NCBI GenBank assembly: GCA_949358305.1
Contig: OX442314.1
Coordinates: 1,178,001 to 1,242,000 of the forward strand
Direction: 5' to 3'
DNA from: Strigamia acuminata
Taxonomy: Eukaryota > Arthropoda > Chilopoda > Geophilomorpha > Linotaeniidae
DNA: 64,000 nt
Under the pieces are notes generated by a model. It did not search any database. It was not told the DNA's origin and saw only the letters and a list, made by a program, of their open reading frames with translations. Positions 61,288 to 64,000 of this stretch are shown here, piece by piece. A program made the translations under genes and the position numbers. How positions within the stretch are numbered: position 1 is the stretch's first letter; each line of letters begins with the position of its first letter.

Positions 61288-64000
61288 TTTTTACCTCAGT
61301 AAGCTTGAAGTTGTGTGCTAATGATCCTGAAATTTAAAAAATAACAATTAATTAATTAAGTTGAAATATGTAACCTTGTAACTTAATTGGGCAGTTCGTT
61401 AATAATACCCTGAACATGTAAAACGCATCCTACAATTGCAAATCTTTACACTCTAAAAAATGTTTTGTTGACAGCTATTATTAAACTTGTTGCAACCCAA
61501 ATTTTTATTAAAATAGGCGACATCCAACTACTAAGTTTCCAGACATGAAATAGTTTTATTGACAACCAAAATCTTTGGTTTAATCAACTAAATTTATACT
61601 TGAGTTGACTAAACACCCACCAACTACATTATGTTAGTTGGCACAACACACACAGTTTATCGAGTGTACTCTGGTGGTTTCATCCATGGGTCAGTGTACA
61701 AGCTTTCCGCCACAATCTTTAAATAATGTACAAATATTTTGTCAAGTCAGTGGTTTACCTGATCAAAAAGAATGCTCGAAAGGAGTTCTGGTGGGCAAAT
61801 ATCGAATTCAATTCCACGAGAGTTAGGCCTAACGTTCAGCTGCACGAAAATGGAATTAAAAAAAATTAGATTATTGCTCAAAAAGAAAATTTACAGACTC
61901 CATTTACCTTTAGCAATCGTCTGCTACCATTTTTGTAGCGTTTAGCAACTTCGACACCTTTCAAACGAAATAAAAATGCGTTTAATCGTGCGTGAGCGAA
62001 AAGTTAGATACATCAAACTTGAAAAAGACAAAGATAACGGCGGTTGCCATAGAAACTAGTGCATAGCAACAGAAGCGAGTCGTAGTAACGTTGCAGTCCA
62101 ATCACAATACAGGAAAAAATAAGTTACGTGAAATTTAATTTTCCCAAATTGTTTAAAAAAAAATTAATTTTCGCAACTTGTCCAAATTTTTCTCCAATTT
62201 TTCTCAAAAAGTTTTAATAAATTTGAGAATTTTTTTAAATCATGCCACTGATGTGACATTTTCGTAATTTGTCCATTTAATAAGTTGGCGAAACGTCACA
62301 TACTGGTAGTATATTTTTCAAATCTAGTAATGAATGATTTATTTTCATATTTTTATATTTATTACCGGTAAGCGATTTGCTTCAGTGACCAAGGAACGGG
62401 AAGAAACGATGCGGGAGACGAGAGACATCTCGTAACAAATTTCATCATCACTTGCATTGAATGCGTCGTTGAAATATACGGAGGACTATTGGAGATATTT
62501 GATAAAATATGGTTTGATAAATCAAATCTGTTTGATAGTTTTTTTTAAATATTTATTTTTTAAAAAGATTAAATCGAATAAAATTAAACGATAAAAATTA
62601 TCAGAAATATTTTATCAAGTTAAAATAAAAGTGCGACATGTCGCCGATACTCTTCCGTAAACTCGAATTGGCCTTTAATGGCGTCGTATCTCGAGAAGCG
62701 AACGTGGTAGAAACGTAAAAACGATGGCACTGTTCGTCAACAGTTTGCGATTCGGATCAAGCACTGTTTTCAGAGACTACCGAAAGTTTCTGTTCAAAGA
62801 ATTGACGGACGTAGCCCGGGTTTCGCCCTCGCGAGCTCTCGAAGTAAACTCGGACATTCGTGCAACACTCGTCGCGCTCGGCCACGGTCATTCGACCCAG
62901 CCTGAGTGGCCACAACAAACCAAAAAGCCTAGCTTGAAATCTGGTGTCTGGTTCTCGCGAGCACAGTTTTGTCGAGAGTTGTTTTGTATGTAAAACAAAT
63001 CGCATCAGTTTGAAGAGTGCGCTACATTCTTCAAATGAACGCCCGATCCAATCAGCCAAAATTAAACGTCATTTGACTCAGTTGAGATTTTTTGCTTTTT
63101 ATAGTTTGTGATTAGAGCGGTCAGTGATTTGTTGCTAATTGATTGATTGATTAATTGATTGTTTTTCTCTTTTTTTTAGTTGATTATGTGAATTATTGAG
63201 CACATCGTCTGGTGATGTGATAAAGTGGCTAGATCCAAGATTGAGACAATTTGAGACATTTTAAACTTCCTCTTCTTATTGACCGTTGTGGAGTTTATGC
63301 GCAGGCTGGCAGATTTCAGTAATTTAATGAGGTAAGTACCTGTAAGTTTCTTTTTCTTTTTCTTTTCTACACTTTTACAATTCCTGGTGGGCGAAATTGT
63401 GTTGAGGAACGATGGGACCAGAGTCGGAATTTGGGTGATTCCATTGTTTTGCCAAATTTACTCACATTGTTTGTGATGAATGGTCACTTACTCGTTAGTG
63501 TGTAAGAAGCAGTGTTGCAACTCGTTCATGGAACTGGGAACGTGTTGACGCTCATGTTCGCTGTAAGCTGTTCACACACAAACTATTCAAGTACCCGAAG
63601 TTGAACTTATCTGAAATTTTTGGTAATTATTTTTCCAATTTTTCTAGAAATTCAGTTAAATTTTTGAAATTACGACCAATTTTTGTATAAATTCTCAAAA
63701 TGTTGGTCAACTTTTGCCAATGAAACATGTCAGGCACGGTGAACGTGTTGATGAACTTAATTCACGAACTAATGGACACTGGTGACAAATGATGCAAATT
63801 GCATTTTGAAAGAAACTGACACTAGAAATATTGAAATTGCTGACAAATAGTTTGTTGCTTAATTGTTATTAATTTGGAAATAAGAAAATAAGACTTCTAA
63901 CATCTTGTGTCTTGTTTGTCATTAAGTTTATTTTCATATTAAAATGGTTTATTTCATGTTTACAACTAAGATATTTTCTCGTTTGGTTTCTTGTTCTTGA
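61288..64000. other. Region without a supported gene
   Basis: AT-rich host sequence upstream of the zinc-finger gene. It holds the X-box/CCAAT cluster near 62,043. Two overlapping frames occur on opposite strands at 62,724-63,059 with no recognised domain. A good splice-donor sequence (GAGGTAAGT) near 63,329 may end a non-coding exon of a gene to the right. None is firm. Confidence 0.4.
62043..62102. promoter_or_regulatory. X-box-like site with nearby half-site and CCAAT box
   Basis: GTTGCCATAGAAAC (62,043-62,056) fits the RFX X-box consensus except one base of the second half. ATAGCAAC at 62,063-62,070 repeats the second half, and CCAAT follows at 62,098. The group looks like a core promoter or enhancer. 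Its target is unknown; the zinc-finger gene starts 0.76 kb to the left. Confidence 0.4.

Noticed and set aside
62724-63059. Two overlapping frames on opposite strands (89 and 100 codons)
   Set aside because: No domain, no clear splice or poly(A) context, and they mask each other; not enough to call a gene.

Overview
The window looks like a repeat-rich stretch of an invertebrate animal genome. Host genes have short GT-AG introns (about 52-70 nt in the best gene) and AATAAA poly(A) signals. The mobile DNA is of animal types: Gypsy, BEL/Pao and Copia LTR retrotransposons, a PIF/Harbinger DNA transposon with a MITE, and a hAT-type MITE. I cannot assign a species. No tRNA, rRNA or CRISPR array was recognised.

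Layout, left to right. (1) 1-10,769: a Gypsy element (Gypsy-1) without its 5' LTR. It has gag, a textbook -1 frameshift site, a pol broken by a nonsense codon and by a 547-bp Harbinger MITE, a very long C-terminal extension after integrase, and a 3' LTR. (2) 10,770-10,970: a decayed copy of one exon of the next gene. (3) 11,644-15,531: an RNF216/TRIAD3-like RBR ubiquitin ligase gene with seven shared exons and two candidate alternative last exons. (4) 15,640-34,330: a tandemly duplicated family of leucine-rich-repeat-like genes of unknown function (L0 pseudogene, L1 intact, L2 probable, L3 truncated, plus fragments). L0 is cut by a complete Gypsy element (Gypsy-2, 16,607-27,336, TSD AAAC, LTRs that look identical) carrying a third ORF after pol. 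An intron of L2 holds a 20-bp satellite and a hAT MITE (TSD ATCTTGAG). (5) 34,331-34,464: two adjacent palindromes, one with perfect 55-bp arms. (6) 34,684-56,331: a BEL/Pao element on the minus strand (TSD CTATG). A Copia element (Copia-A, minus strand) sits inside its reverse transcriptase, a second Copia (Copia-B, plus strand, intact, TSD AGTGT) sits inside Copia-A, and a complete two-gene Harbinger transposon sits inside the BEL gag. (7) 56,489-61,287: a small C2H2 zinc-finger gene (minus strand) split in its first finger by a gag-only LTR element (TSD AGCA) whose Gag resembles that of Gypsy-1. (8) 61,288-64,000: sequence without a supported gene, with an X-box/CCAAT promoter-like cluster near 62,043.

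How the parts relate. The nesting gives a relative history: BEL first (its LTRs have diverged), then Copia-A (one nonsense codon, 5' LTR lost), then Copia-B (LTRs differ at one base noticed). The Harbinger near 51.7-55.1 kb encodes both proteins its family needs, and the MITE in Gypsy-1 has its ends and internal sequence, so it is probably mobilised by this family. Both Gypsy elements use -1 ribosomal frameshifting between gag and pol. Intact coding capacity, judged by eye, is present in Copia-B, Gypsy-2 and the Harbinger.
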